A model generated the notes under the pieces. It was not told the DNA's origin and did no database searches. It saw only the letters and a program-made list of their open reading frames with translations. From assembly GCF_039832105.1 (NCBI RefSeq), contig NZ_JBDOHS010000002.1, forward strand, positions 124,001-188,000: a stretch of DNA of 64,000 nt, read 5' to 3'. This document shows, in pieces, positions 33,666 to 41,975 of the stretch (position 1 is the first letter of the stretch; each line of letters starts with the position of its first letter). The DNA is from Dorea_A sp016295505 (GTDB lineage Bacteria > Bacillota > Clostridia > Lachnospirales > Lachnospiraceae). A program made the translations under genes and the position numbers.

Positions 33666-34544
33666 CTAATACCTCCTCTTATTCTTCATTTCTTCATATA
33701 TTTCAAGATAATCCTCATATCGGATCCTATGAATCTTTCCCTCATTTACCGCCCGTTTTACTGCACAGTCCGGTTCATGCACATGGTCACATCCCTGAAA
33801 CCTGCACATGCCTTCATATTCCATAAACTCCGGAAAACAGTACTTCAGTTCCTCTTTTTCAAAATCGTTTACATAGAGCGAACTGAATCCCGGTGTGTCC
33901 ATGATATATGAATTTTCATCAATTGCAAATAACTCAGAATGTCTTGTGGTATGTCTGCCCCTGTCGATCTTGTTGCTGATTGCTCCGGTCTCCATATTTG
34001 CTTCCGGCTGCAGCAGATTGATGATGGAAGATTTGCCCACACCGGAAGGACCGGCAATTGCAGTCGTCTTTCCATGCAGCATACGACGGATCTGTTCTAT
34101 ATTCCGTTCTTCCTTCGCACTGACAAAAAGCAGAGGACATCCACATTTTCCATACACGGACTTTAATTGTTCCACCTGTGATTCCTCTGCAATATCCTCT
34201 TTATTAAAGCAAAGGACAACCGGTATCTCCTTACTCTCCATCATAACCAGAAAACGATCCAGAAGATTAAAGTGTGGATCCGGCTTGGCAATTGCAAACA
34301 CAACCAGTGCCTGGTCAATATTAGCTACCGCCGGACGTATCAGTTCGTTCTTTCGCGGAAGAAGCTTTACAATATTACCGGTCCTGGAGTTCTCATCCAG
34401 CACCTCTATCTCCACATTATCACCTACCAGAGGTTTTACTTTTTCCTTTCGAAACACACCTTTTGCTTTGCATTCATAAACAGCGGATTCTACTACATGA
34501 ACGTAGTAGAATCCTGCAATACCCTTTATAATCTTTCCCTGCAT
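33666..34544 (-). CDS. rsgA: Ribosome small-subunit GTPase RsgA
   Basis: This 292-aa circularly permuted GTPase has G4 (CFNKED), then G1 AGPSGVGKSSIINLL and G3 DTPGFSSL in that order. The C-terminal zinc site is CRFQGCDHVHEPDC. RsgA helps in late assembly of the 30S subunit. It follows the PASTA kinase gene in the typical Firmicute order prpC-prkC-rsgA-rpe-thiN. An OB-fold occupies the first 70 residues. Confidence 0.96.
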   Translation of the reverse strand: MQGKIIKGIAGFYYVHVVESAVYECKAKGVFRKEKVKPLVGDNVEIEVLDENSRTGNIVKLLPRKNELIRPAVANIDQALVVFAIAKPDPHFNLLDRFLVMMESKEIPVVLCFNKEDIAEESQVEQLKSVYGKCGCPLLFVSAKEERNIEQIRRMLHGKTTAIAGPSGVGKSSIINLLQPEANMETGAISNKIDRGRHTTRHSELFAIDENSYIMDTPGFSSLYVNDFEKEELKYCFPEFMEYEGMCRFQGCDHVHEPDCAVKRAVNEGKIHRIRYEDYLEIYEEMKNKRRY

Positions 34545-34576
34545 AAAATAATCCTGTCTGACTATTCTTTCTGTTA

Positions 34577-36625
34577 TTAATTCGTATCTGTTCCTTCCGA
34601 ATCACCGGACTGGCTTGGTCCAAGGCTGATGATATAACTGATCGTCTCACCCTTGGATACGCTTCCGGACGGTGGACTCTGGGAGATGATACATCCTTTT
34701 GGATAAGTATCGCTGTGCTGTGAACCGGATACATTGGTATACAGACCATTGGATGCAGCCCAGTTTTTCAGTTCGCTTTCCGCCTTTCCGACAAAACTCT
34801 GCACCTGAATCTTCTCTTCCGGTTTTGCTCCGTTACTTACCACAATGTCAATCTCTGTACCTTCTGCGACCTTAGAGCCCGCTTCCACTGACTGTGATAC
34901 CACCTGTCCCTTAGGAACACTGTCATTATAATCATACGTCACTTTGCCGACAGACAGTCCCGCACTCTTGATCATACTCTGTGCTTCGGAATCTTCTTTT
35001 CCGAGAAGATTTGGAACCGTCTTCTTATCGCTTCCCTTGCTGACCTTCATAACGATCTCTGTTTCCTTGGTTGCTTCTGCTCCTGCTGACGGTGTGGTTC
35101 CAATCACTTTTCCCTCTTCCACATCGTCACTGTATTCAAACTCGGAAGATATCTTATTGAATCCCGCATTTTTCAATGCCTTCTGAGCCTCATCTTCACT
35201 CTTTCCACTTACATCCGGAACAGGAATCTTATCTCCGACCAGACCTGAGCTGATCACCACATGGATCGTTGTGTTTTTCGCTACTCTTTCTCCAGCCTCT
35301 GTTTTCTGCTCGGATACTGTTCCTTCTTCATATTTTTTGGATTCTTTCCGTTCATCCACCTTGAAGCCAAGGCCCTTTTTATTCAGAGTTTCTTTTGCCT
35401 CCTCTTCCGTCATTCCCACAACGTTTGGCACTTTGACCTTTTCTTCTGTGTCCTCAGAACTGAGTGAAGGTCCAAACTTGAACACACCTGCTGCTTTACC
35501 AATGGTAAATACCAGTATGAATACAATGATCACAGCGACAACGATCGTCAGAATCTTCATGACCTTACCCATACGTGGATTTACTTCATCGGAAGATCTC
35601 CCTTTTTTCCCACGTCTTGGCACATAATCATCGTCGTAATCATCATCGTCATCATCGTCGTAATCGTCATCATCATACTCATCATCATATTCGTCGTCGT
35701 AATCATCATCGTCATCATATGAACTGCGGATATTATCCAGTTCATCATCCGTGATAATGACTGTATCTGCATTCCGAAGTGGCGGAATTACTACAAAGTC
35801 GCCGTCCGGATCTACAAGTGAACGCTTCAGATCCTGAATCAGTTCCCCGGTACTCTTATATCTGCGTTCAGAATTTTTCTGCGTACATTTTAATATAATC
35901 TGTTCCAGACTGTACGGAATATCCGGAACCAGATCGGAAGGCGGCGTGATCTCCTGCTGAAGATGCTTCATCGCAACCGCTACGGTAGAATCTCCATCAA
36001 ATGGCACCTGTCCCGTTACCATCTCAAAGAGTGTAATACCAATAGAATAGATGTCACTTTTCTGATCACTGAATCCACCTCTTGCCTGCTCCGGAGAGGT
36101 ATAATGAACGGAACCCATTGCATTGGTACTGACCGTATTGGAAGTTGTCGCCTTGGCAATTCCAAAGTCCGTTACTTTTACCTTTCCATCTCTGGATATA
36201 ATAATATTCTGCGGCTTAATATCTCTGTGAATGATATTTGCCGCATGTGCCGCGCCAATACCGCTACACATCTGTATTGCAATACTGATCGTCTCTTTAT
36301 GGGACAATCTGCCTTTTCTTTCAATGTATTCCTTTAACGTAATTCCCTCGACCAGCTCCATGACCATATAATTCAGGCCGCGGTCTTCGCCAACATCGTA
36401 TACATTCACAATATTCGGATGCATAAGCCCCGCTGCCGCCTGTGCTTCAGAACGGAATTTACGCACAAAATTCTCATCTTCTTTGTACTCTTTCTTTAAT
36501 ACCTTGATCGCCACGTAACGATTCAACATGGTATCTTTGCCTTTATAGACATCTGCCATGCCGCCGGCACCGATTTTGCTGAGTACTTCATATCGTTTTC
36601 CCAGAAATATTCCATCTTTTACCAT
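34577..36625 (-). CDS. prkC: Serine/threonine protein kinase with PASTA repeats
   Basis: The 682-aa protein has a kinase domain (residues about 12-275) with glycine loop IGAGGMADVYKG, Lys41, HRDIKPQN and DFGIAKAT. Then come a very acidic Asp/Tyr run (about 297-335), a basic patch, one membrane segment (LTIVVAVIIVFILVFTI) and four extracellular PASTA repeats beginning VPNVVGMTEEEA, VPDVSGKSEDEA, VPNLLGKEDSEA and VQSFVGKAESEL. PASTA kinases sense cell-wall fragments and control growth and division. It overlaps the phosphatase gene by 7 bp. The acidic juxtamembrane run is longer than usual. Confidence 0.96.
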   Translation of the reverse strand: MVKDGIFLGKRYEVLSKIGAGGMADVYKGKDTMLNRYVAIKVLKKEYKEDENFVRKFRSEAQAAAGLMHPNIVNVYDVGEDRGLNYMVMELVEGITLKEYIERKGRLSHKETISIAIQMCSGIGAAHAANIIHRDIKPQNIIISRDGKVKVTDFGIAKATTSNTVSTNAMGSVHYTSPEQARGGFSDQKSDIYSIGITLFEMVTGQVPFDGDSTVAVAMKHLQQEITPPSDLVPDIPYSLEQIILKCTQKNSERRYKSTGELIQDLKRSLVDPDGDFVVIPPLRNADTVIITDDELDNIRSSYDDDDDYDDEYDDEYDDDDYDDDDDDDYDDDYVPRRGKKGRSSDEVNPRMGKVMKILTIVVAVIIVFILVFTIGKAAGVFKFGPSLSSEDTEEKVKVPNVVGMTEEEAKETLNKKGLGFKVDERKESKKYEEGTVSEQKTEAGERVAKNTTIHVVISSGLVGDKIPVPDVSGKSEDEAQKALKNAGFNKISSEFEYSDDVEEGKVIGTTPSAGAEATKETEIVMKVSKGSDKKTVPNLLGKEDSEAQSMIKSAGLSVGKVTYDYNDSVPKGQVVSQSVEAGSKVAEGTEIDIVVSNGAKPEEKIQVQSFVGKAESELKNWAASNGLYTNVSGSQHSDTYPKGCIISQSPPSGSVSKGETISYIISLGPSQSGDSEGTDTN

Positions 36626-37362
36626 ACACTCACCTCATCTGCAAGTGGCTCTGCTATGATAACCCCTATATTATCTCTCCCACCATTGCTATTTGCCTTT
36701 TCAATCAACATCTGCACTGCTTCTACTACATCCCGGGCACCCTTTACAATGTCAAACATATCCTCGTCTTCTACCATATTGCTGAGTCCATCTGTACACA
36801 TCAATATCGTATCTCCCCTTTTCAGACGATATTCATAGATATCTGCTTCTACGTCTTCTTTTACTCCGATTGCCCGTGTAATAATATTCTTGTCCGGATG
36901 GTTTCTGGCCTCCTCAGCTTTGATTCCTCCGAGACGAACCATCTCCTCTACAAGGGAATGATCCTTGGAAAGCTGACGAATCTTATCATTGATCAGATAT
37001 AGCCTGCTGTCTCCCACATTTGCGAAATACAGTGTATTACCAACGATTGTCGCAGCAACCAGCGTCGTGCCCATTCCTTCCAGTTTAATATCAGTTGCCG
37101 CAGCTTCAATCAGCTTATGGTTTGCAACACTGACTACATTGCGCAGGATCTCCTCAGGCTTATTCAGAGGCGTCTGCTGAAGTTCCTCTTTCAACACATT
37201 CACTGTATATTTGGACGCAAAATCTCCCGCCTTGTGGCCTCCCATTCCATCGGCAACCGCAAGCAGGTTGGGAAATGGACCAATCGGTTGATCCGTCACA
37301 TATACATAATCCTGATTGACCTCGCGTTTTCTTCCTACATCAGTCATTGCATATAATTTCAT
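36619..37362 (-). CDS. prpC: PP2C-family serine/threonine phosphatase
   Basis: From the ATG at 37360-37362 (AAAGGAG upstream) the protein has 247 residues. Motifs are VGRKREVNQDYVYV, LLAVADGMGGHKAGDFAS, FANVGDSRLYLI, SLVEEMVRLG and GGRDNIGVIIAE, with metal-binding Asp residues in each. It removes phosphates placed by the adjacent PASTA kinase. The pair follows rlmN; it overlaps rlmN by 23 bp. An earlier ATG at 37422 lacks a ribosome site. Confidence 0.95.
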   Translation of the reverse strand: MKLYAMTDVGRKREVNQDYVYVTDQPIGPFPNLLAVADGMGGHKAGDFASKYTVNVLKEELQQTPLNKPEEILRNVVSVANHKLIEAAATDIKLEGMGTTLVAATIVGNTLYFANVGDSRLYLINDKIRQLSKDHSLVEEMVRLGGIKAEEARNHPDKNIITRAIGVKEDVEADIYEYRLKRGDTILMCTDGLSNMVEDEDMFDIVKGARDVVEAVQMLIEKANSNGGRDNIGVIIAEPLADEVSVW

Positions 37363-38410
37363 CTGTTTCTCCTTTATCGGCGGCAGCATGTCGTCTCCGC
37401 AGCTGTCCGCAGGCCCCGTCAATATCAGAGCCTCTTTCCCTTCTTATAGTAACATTAATTCCGTTTTTTTCAAGTTTATTTTTGAATTCCAGGGCATTTT
37501 TCCTGTCCGGTTTCTTAAAATCTCTTTCTTTGATCGGATTGACCGGAATCAGATTCAGATGACAGTTTCTTTTCTTCAGAATCGCCGTCAGTTCTCTGAC
37601 GTCATCCGGCTGATCATTCACACCCTTGACCAGACTGTATTCAAATGTGATTCTTCTTCCTGTTTTTTCAAAATAGTAATCACAGGCTTCCAGAACCTCT
37701 TCCAGTTGATACTTATTAGCTACCGGCATCAGCTTCTTTCGTTTTTCCTGGCTGGAACCATGAAGTGACAGTGCAAGCGTGATCTGAAGCCCCTCTTCTG
37801 CCAGTCGTTTCATATTTGGTACGATTCCGCAGGTCGATGCCGTAATATTACGCTGCCCGATATTCAGTCCATGTTCATCGCTCAGCATATGGATAAATTT
37901 CACAAAATTCTCATAATTATCCAGTGGTTCTCCCGTTCCCATAACCACCACGTTCGATACTCTCTCTCCGGATACCTTCTGGATATGATAGATCTGTCTG
38001 AGCATCTCGGAAGGTTCCAGATTTCTCTCCAGACCGCCAATCGTGGATGCACAGAAACGGCATCCCATCCGGCATCCCGCCTGCGAAGAAATACATACGG
38101 AATTACCATAATTATATTTCATTAAAACACTTTCGATCATATTGCCGTCATTCAGTTCAAACAAAAACTTTTCCGTCGGATCTACTTCCGAGATCTGATG
38201 ATCGATCATCTTTACCTTACGGATCTCATATTGCGCATCCAGTTTTTCCCGCAGGCCTTTCGAGAGATTGGTCATCTCTTCAAAACTGTCGGCCAGCTTC
38301 ACATGAAGCCACTCATAGATCTGTTTGCTCCGAAACGCCTTCTCACCGATACTTAACATTTCTTCTTTTAATTCTTCATAATTATAGGAACATATATCTT
38401 TTTTATTCAT
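37340..38410 (-). CDS. rlmN: 23S rRNA/tRNA adenine C2 methyltransferase RlmN
   Basis: From ATG 38408-38410 (AGAGGA upstream) the protein is 356 aa. The radical SAM cluster is CRMGCRFCAST, with VVVMGTGEPLDNYENFVKF, ITASTCGIVPNM and LHGSSQEKRKKLMP. The conserved cysteine near the C-terminus is in SDIDGACGQLRRRH. RlmN methylates C2 of A2503 in 23S rRNA and A37 in some tRNAs. It overlaps rsmB by 8 bp, a usual order in Clostridia. Confidence 0.96.
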   Translation of the reverse strand: MNKKDICSYNYEELKEEMLSIGEKAFRSKQIYEWLHVKLADSFEEMTNLSKGLREKLDAQYEIRKVKMIDHQISEVDPTEKFLFELNDGNMIESVLMKYNYGNSVCISSQAGCRMGCRFCASTIGGLERNLEPSEMLRQIYHIQKVSGERVSNVVVMGTGEPLDNYENFVKFIHMLSDEHGLNIGQRNITASTCGIVPNMKRLAEEGLQITLALSLHGSSQEKRKKLMPVANKYQLEEVLEACDYYFEKTGRRITFEYSLVKGVNDQPDDVRELTAILKKRNCHLNLIPVNPIKERDFKKPDRKNALEFKNKLEKNGINVTIRRERGSDIDGACGQLRRRHAAADKGETDEIICND

Positions 38411-39713
38411 GGTTTTTCCTCTGAAACATTGCAATATAGAATCCGTCACCGGCATCGTTTCCCGGGAGCATCTGCTTCTCTCTTACCAGACGGAATTCCG
38501 GAAATGTCTCCTGAAACCAGCAGGCGTTCTCCTCGTTCTCTCCTCTGTTAATCGTACAGGTGCTGTACAGCAGCTTCCCGCCGGGCTTAACATATGTCTG
38601 TACAACAGACAGTATCCGACGCTGAAGCTTCTCCAGATCTTTTTGCATCTGTTCGGTCATCTTATATTTCAGATCCGGCTTTTTTCCGAGAACTCCAAGC
38701 CCCGAACACGGAAGATCCGCAATTACGATATCAGCCTTTCCTGCAGCGTCTGCATCATCCACCGTTGCATCCCTGCAGATCGCCTCGATATTCGTAAGTC
38801 CGCTTCTTAAGATATTGTCCCGGATCAGCCCTGTCTTGTACTCTGACAGATCTCTGGCTTCCACATGACCGGTACCATCCAAAAGCTCTGCGATATGAAG
38901 TGCTTTGCCCCCCGGAGCCGCACACACATCTATGACATAATCATCCTTTCCGGGATCTGCCCACAGCGCAACCTGCATGGAGCTTAAGTCCTGTACCTGA
39001 AAAAGTCCCTCCCGAAAGCTTGGAAGTGCAGACAGATGATCATATCCTGACAGATACATTGCACAGGGGACGTCCGGATCCTCCCTCACGGTCACACCTT
39101 CCTTTTCCAGTCTATGAAGGAATTCTTTCCGACCGATCTTTCTTTCGTTGTATCTGACTGTCAATGGCTTTTCCTCCAGAAATTCCGCTGCCATACGCTC
39201 CACAGTCTCCCTGTCATATACGGCAAGCCATTCTTTCAGAATCCATTCCGGCAGAGAATATCGCATCGACAGCCATGCCAGCGTATCCTTCTCATCCGGA
39301 TACTGTATCCTGTCCTTATTTCTTCCTATATTTCGAAGAACACCGTTGACGAATCCCTTCAGGTTCACGAATCCCCGTTTCTGTGCAAGCTTTACCGCCT
39401 CATTGCATACGGCAGAATCCGGCACACTGTCCATATACAGCATCTGATATACTGACAATCTCAGAATAGTCCTTATCACCGGTTTCATCTTATTCACTTT
39501 TACTTTGGAAAACTGATTGATGACTGCATCGATTTCTATCATGCGTTCAAGCGTGCCATTTACCACTCTCGTGATAAACGCACGCTCCTTTTTTTCAAGA
39601 TATTGATATTGGTCCAGAACATTTTTCAGAACAATGTGACTGTATTCCCCATCCTTCGTGATCATTAACAGCGTATCCAGCACAAGTTCCCGCTCATTCA
39701 CAGACGACGCCAT
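38403..39713 (-). CDS. rsmB: 16S rRNA m5C967 methyltransferase
   Basis: The 436-aa protein has an N-terminal NusB-like domain (about residues 1-130, with VNGVLRNIGRNKD) and a C-terminal SAM-dependent Fmu domain. Motifs are DVCAAPGGKALHIAELL, ADLPCSGLGVLGKKPDLKYK and LLYSTCTINRGENE, giving the two cysteines used in catalysis. It methylates C967 of 16S rRNA. It lies between a zinc protease and rlmN in the housekeeping run. Confidence 0.95.
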   Translation of the reverse strand: MASSVNERELVLDTLLMITKDGEYSHIVLKNVLDQYQYLEKKERAFITRVVNGTLERMIEIDAVINQFSKVKVNKMKPVIRTILRLSVYQMLYMDSVPDSAVCNEAVKLAQKRGFVNLKGFVNGVLRNIGRNKDRIQYPDEKDTLAWLSMRYSLPEWILKEWLAVYDRETVERMAAEFLEEKPLTVRYNERKIGRKEFLHRLEKEGVTVREDPDVPCAMYLSGYDHLSALPSFREGLFQVQDLSSMQVALWADPGKDDYVIDVCAAPGGKALHIAELLDGTGHVEARDLSEYKTGLIRDNILRSGLTNIEAICRDATVDDADAAGKADIVIADLPCSGLGVLGKKPDLKYKMTEQMQKDLEKLQRRILSVVQTYVKPGGKLLYSTCTINRGENEENACWFQETFPEFRLVREKQMLPGNDAGDGFYIAMFQRKNHE

Positions 39714-39744
39714 AGCTTATCCTCCATCTCATTCCTCTTCTCGC

Positions 39745-40449
39745 CTAATCGTTTCTTCTGCCGCCCGTCAGCAATATAATACGTAAAAGCTGCAGGATTG
39801 CAGAAGCAGCACCGGCTACATAGGTAAGCGCTGCTGCCGTCAGAACTTTTCTGGTATCCTTCACTTCATCCTCATAGAGCAGACCGCTGCCTCCAAGGAT
39901 CCGAAGTGCACGGCTGGATGCATTAAATTCTACCGGAAGTGTCACAATCTGGAATAACACAGCAAGAGAAAATGCCAGTATTCCAAGGTTGATCAGAAGC
40001 GACGATGAATTGCCGCCAATAAACAGTCCGAGGATGATCAGCGGCCATGCGATCGTACTTCCGAAATTAGCCACCGGCACCAGACTGCCGCGAATCTTTA
40101 AAGGTGCATAACCAGTCGCATGCTGTACGGCATGTCCGCACTCATGTGCCGCTACTCCGAGTGCAGCAACAGAAACGGAATTATATGTTGCATCTGACAA
40201 TCTTAACACTTTATTCTTCGGATCGTAATGATCTGTCAGATTGCCGGACACATGCTCCACTCTCACATCATAGATACCGGATCTGTGAAGAATCTGTTCT
40301 GCAGCTTCTCTTCCGGTAATTCCGGAATGATTTCTTATTCTTGAATACTTGTTAAAGGTCGAATTCATCTTTGCCGAAGCTGCCATGCAGAGAACCACAC
40401 CCAATAATACAAGCATATATGTCGGATCAAAATACATTGGATAATACAT
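39745..40449 (-). CDS. Zinc metallopeptidase, YugP family
   Basis: The 234-aa membrane protein has HECGHAVQHATG as zinc site, with VPVANFGSTIAWPLIILGLF and another two hydrophobic segments around it. It matches the YugP/Zn_peptidase_2 family, found in this position in many Clostridia between fmt and rsmB. Substrates are unknown. The start MYYPMYFDPTYMLVLLG fits the family. It likely faces the membrane as an intramembrane or membrane-bound protease. Confidence 0.92.
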   Translation of the reverse strand: MYYPMYFDPTYMLVLLGVVLCMAASAKMNSTFNKYSRIRNHSGITGREAAEQILHRSGIYDVRVEHVSGNLTDHYDPKNKVLRLSDATYNSVSVAALGVAAHECGHAVQHATGYAPLKIRGSLVPVANFGSTIAWPLIILGLFIGGNSSSLLINLGILAFSLAVLFQIVTLPVEFNASSRALRILGGSGLLYEDEVKDTRKVLTAAALTYVAGAASAILQLLRIILLTGGRRND

Positions 40450-40532
40450 ATTTCTGCCTCCTTACCATTCATCTGATATCTTTCTTATAGTATATATGAA
40501 AAACTGGCAGAAAAACTGCTTTTCATACTTTT

Positions 40533-41483
40533 TTAACAATTCTTAATGATTTCTGAAGAAAGTCTGGTCCCCGCTTCCACCGGATAGCCTCTTAAAAAAG
40601 CATCTGCTTCCATACGCTTCTTGCCCGGTATCTGAAGAGCCAGTACTTTCAGCAGTCCGTCACCTGTCTGTACCAGGAATCCATCCTTTTCCACGCGAAC
40701 GATCGTGCCGCAGGCTTCGGATGTCTGCTCTTTTACGACCTTTGCCTCCCAGATCTTCATTACCTTTCCATTCCAGTCTGTATATGCACTTGGCCACGGA
40801 TTCAGTCCGCGGATCAGCCGCTCAATCGACACTGCATCCTTGCTCCAGTCGATATCTCCCAGCTTTTTATCCAGCATTTTTGCATATTCCGTTGTGCTTT
40901 CTCCCTGTTTTTCCCAGACAGCCGTTTTGTTTTCAAGTGCTTCCAGCGTCTTCACGCAGAGCCTTGCCCCTGCCTGCGCAAGCTTGTCGTGAAGACTTCC
41001 TCCGGTTTCATGTTCCTCTAATACAATCTCTTTCTTCATGATCATATCTCCGGTATCCAGGCCTTCATCCATCTGCATGGTTGTTACACCGGATACCTTT
41101 TCTCCGTTGATCACTGCCCACTGTATCGGAGCAGCTCCACGATATGCCGGCAGAAGTGATGCATGTACATTGATACATCCATATGGTGTCATTTCCAGAA
41201 TTTCTTTTGGAAGAATCTGCCCGAAAGCAATGACTACCATCACATCTGCTTCATATCTTCGAAGTTCTTCTATACATGCCTGTTCCCGCACCTTTTTCGG
41301 CTGGAATACCGGAATCCCATGACGGACTGCCGCTTCCTTCACCGGTGTATACTGCATTTTACCGCCTCGCCCTTTGGGCTTGTCCGGCTGCGTCACGGCA
41401 AGCACCACCTCATGCCCGGCTTCCACCAGTGCTTCCAGGGTTCCCACCGAAAAGTCAGGAGTTCCCATAAATATCACTTTCAT
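40533..41483 (-). CDS. fmt: Methionyl-tRNA formyltransferase
   Basis: The 316-aa protein starts MKVIFMGTPDFSVGTLEALV. It carries QPDKPKGRGGKMQYTPVK, SLLPAYRGAAPIQWAVINGE with the catalytic Asn/His region before it, and GVTTMQMDEGLDTGDM. The C-terminal OB-like domain follows. It formylates Met on initiator tRNA. It follows def with a 1-bp gap, so the two opposing enzymes of N-formyl methionine turnover are coupled. Confidence 0.97.
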   Translation of the reverse strand: MKVIFMGTPDFSVGTLEALVEAGHEVVLAVTQPDKPKGRGGKMQYTPVKEAAVRHGIPVFQPKKVREQACIEELRRYEADVMVVIAFGQILPKEILEMTPYGCINVHASLLPAYRGAAPIQWAVINGEKVSGVTTMQMDEGLDTGDMIMKKEIVLEEHETGGSLHDKLAQAGARLCVKTLEALENKTAVWEKQGESTTEYAKMLDKKLGDIDWSKDAVSIERLIRGLNPWPSAYTDWNGKVMKIWEAKVVKEQTSEACGTIVRVEKDGFLVQTGDGLLKVLALQIPGKKRMEADAFLRGYPVEAGTRLSSEIIKNC

Positions 41484-41484
41484 T

Positions 41485-41958
41485 CTATTCTTCCTCCCCG
41501 TAACTCACATCATGGATTCCACCCTCTGCAAGCTCTACATACATCTTTCCTTCCAGATGGTCGATCTCATGACAGAATGCCCTTGCAAGAAGTCCTTCAC
41601 CTTCCAGCTCAATCTCTTCCATCTCTTCATTCAGTGCTTTGACTTTCACATAGTTCGGACGAGTCACGACTCCGGCTTTTCCAGGAACACTCAGGCATCC
41701 TTCTTCTCCTGTCTGCTCTCCGCTCTGCTCTATGATCTGTGGATTGAGCATAACAATCGGTCCATCTCCCACATCAATCACTACGATGCGTTTCAGGATA
41801 CCCACCTGTGGTGCCGCAAGACCTACCCCCATCGCTTCATACATGGTATCCAGCATATCATTGATCAGAATCTTCGTTCGAAGGGTCATCTTGGTAACTT
41901 CCTTACATTTTTTTGTGAGAACCTCATCTCCAAGTTCTCGAATCGTTCTAATTGCCAT
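41485..41958 (-). CDS. def: Peptide deformylase
   Basis: The 157-aa protein has all three deformylase motifs: GVGLAAPQ, EEGCLSVPG and HEIDHLEG, with Cys and two His as metal ligands. It removes the formyl group from new proteins. It sits between priA and fmt, a classic order. The length is typical of class 1 enzymes. Confidence 0.97.
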   Translation of the reverse strand: MAIRTIRELGDEVLTKKCKEVTKMTLRTKILINDMLDTMYEAMGVGLAAPQVGILKRIVVIDVGDGPIVMLNPQIIEQSGEQTGEEGCLSVPGKAGVVTRPNYVKVKALNEEMEEIELEGEGLLARAFCHEIDHLEGKMYVELAEGGIHDVSYGEEE

Positions 41959-41975
41959 ATTATTCTCTCCTTTTG

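Noticed and set aside
35625..35720. Trinucleotide-like DNA repeat of ATC/GTC/GTA units
   Set aside because: It is the coding sequence for the acidic run of the PASTA kinase and not a separate CRISPR or satellite feature.
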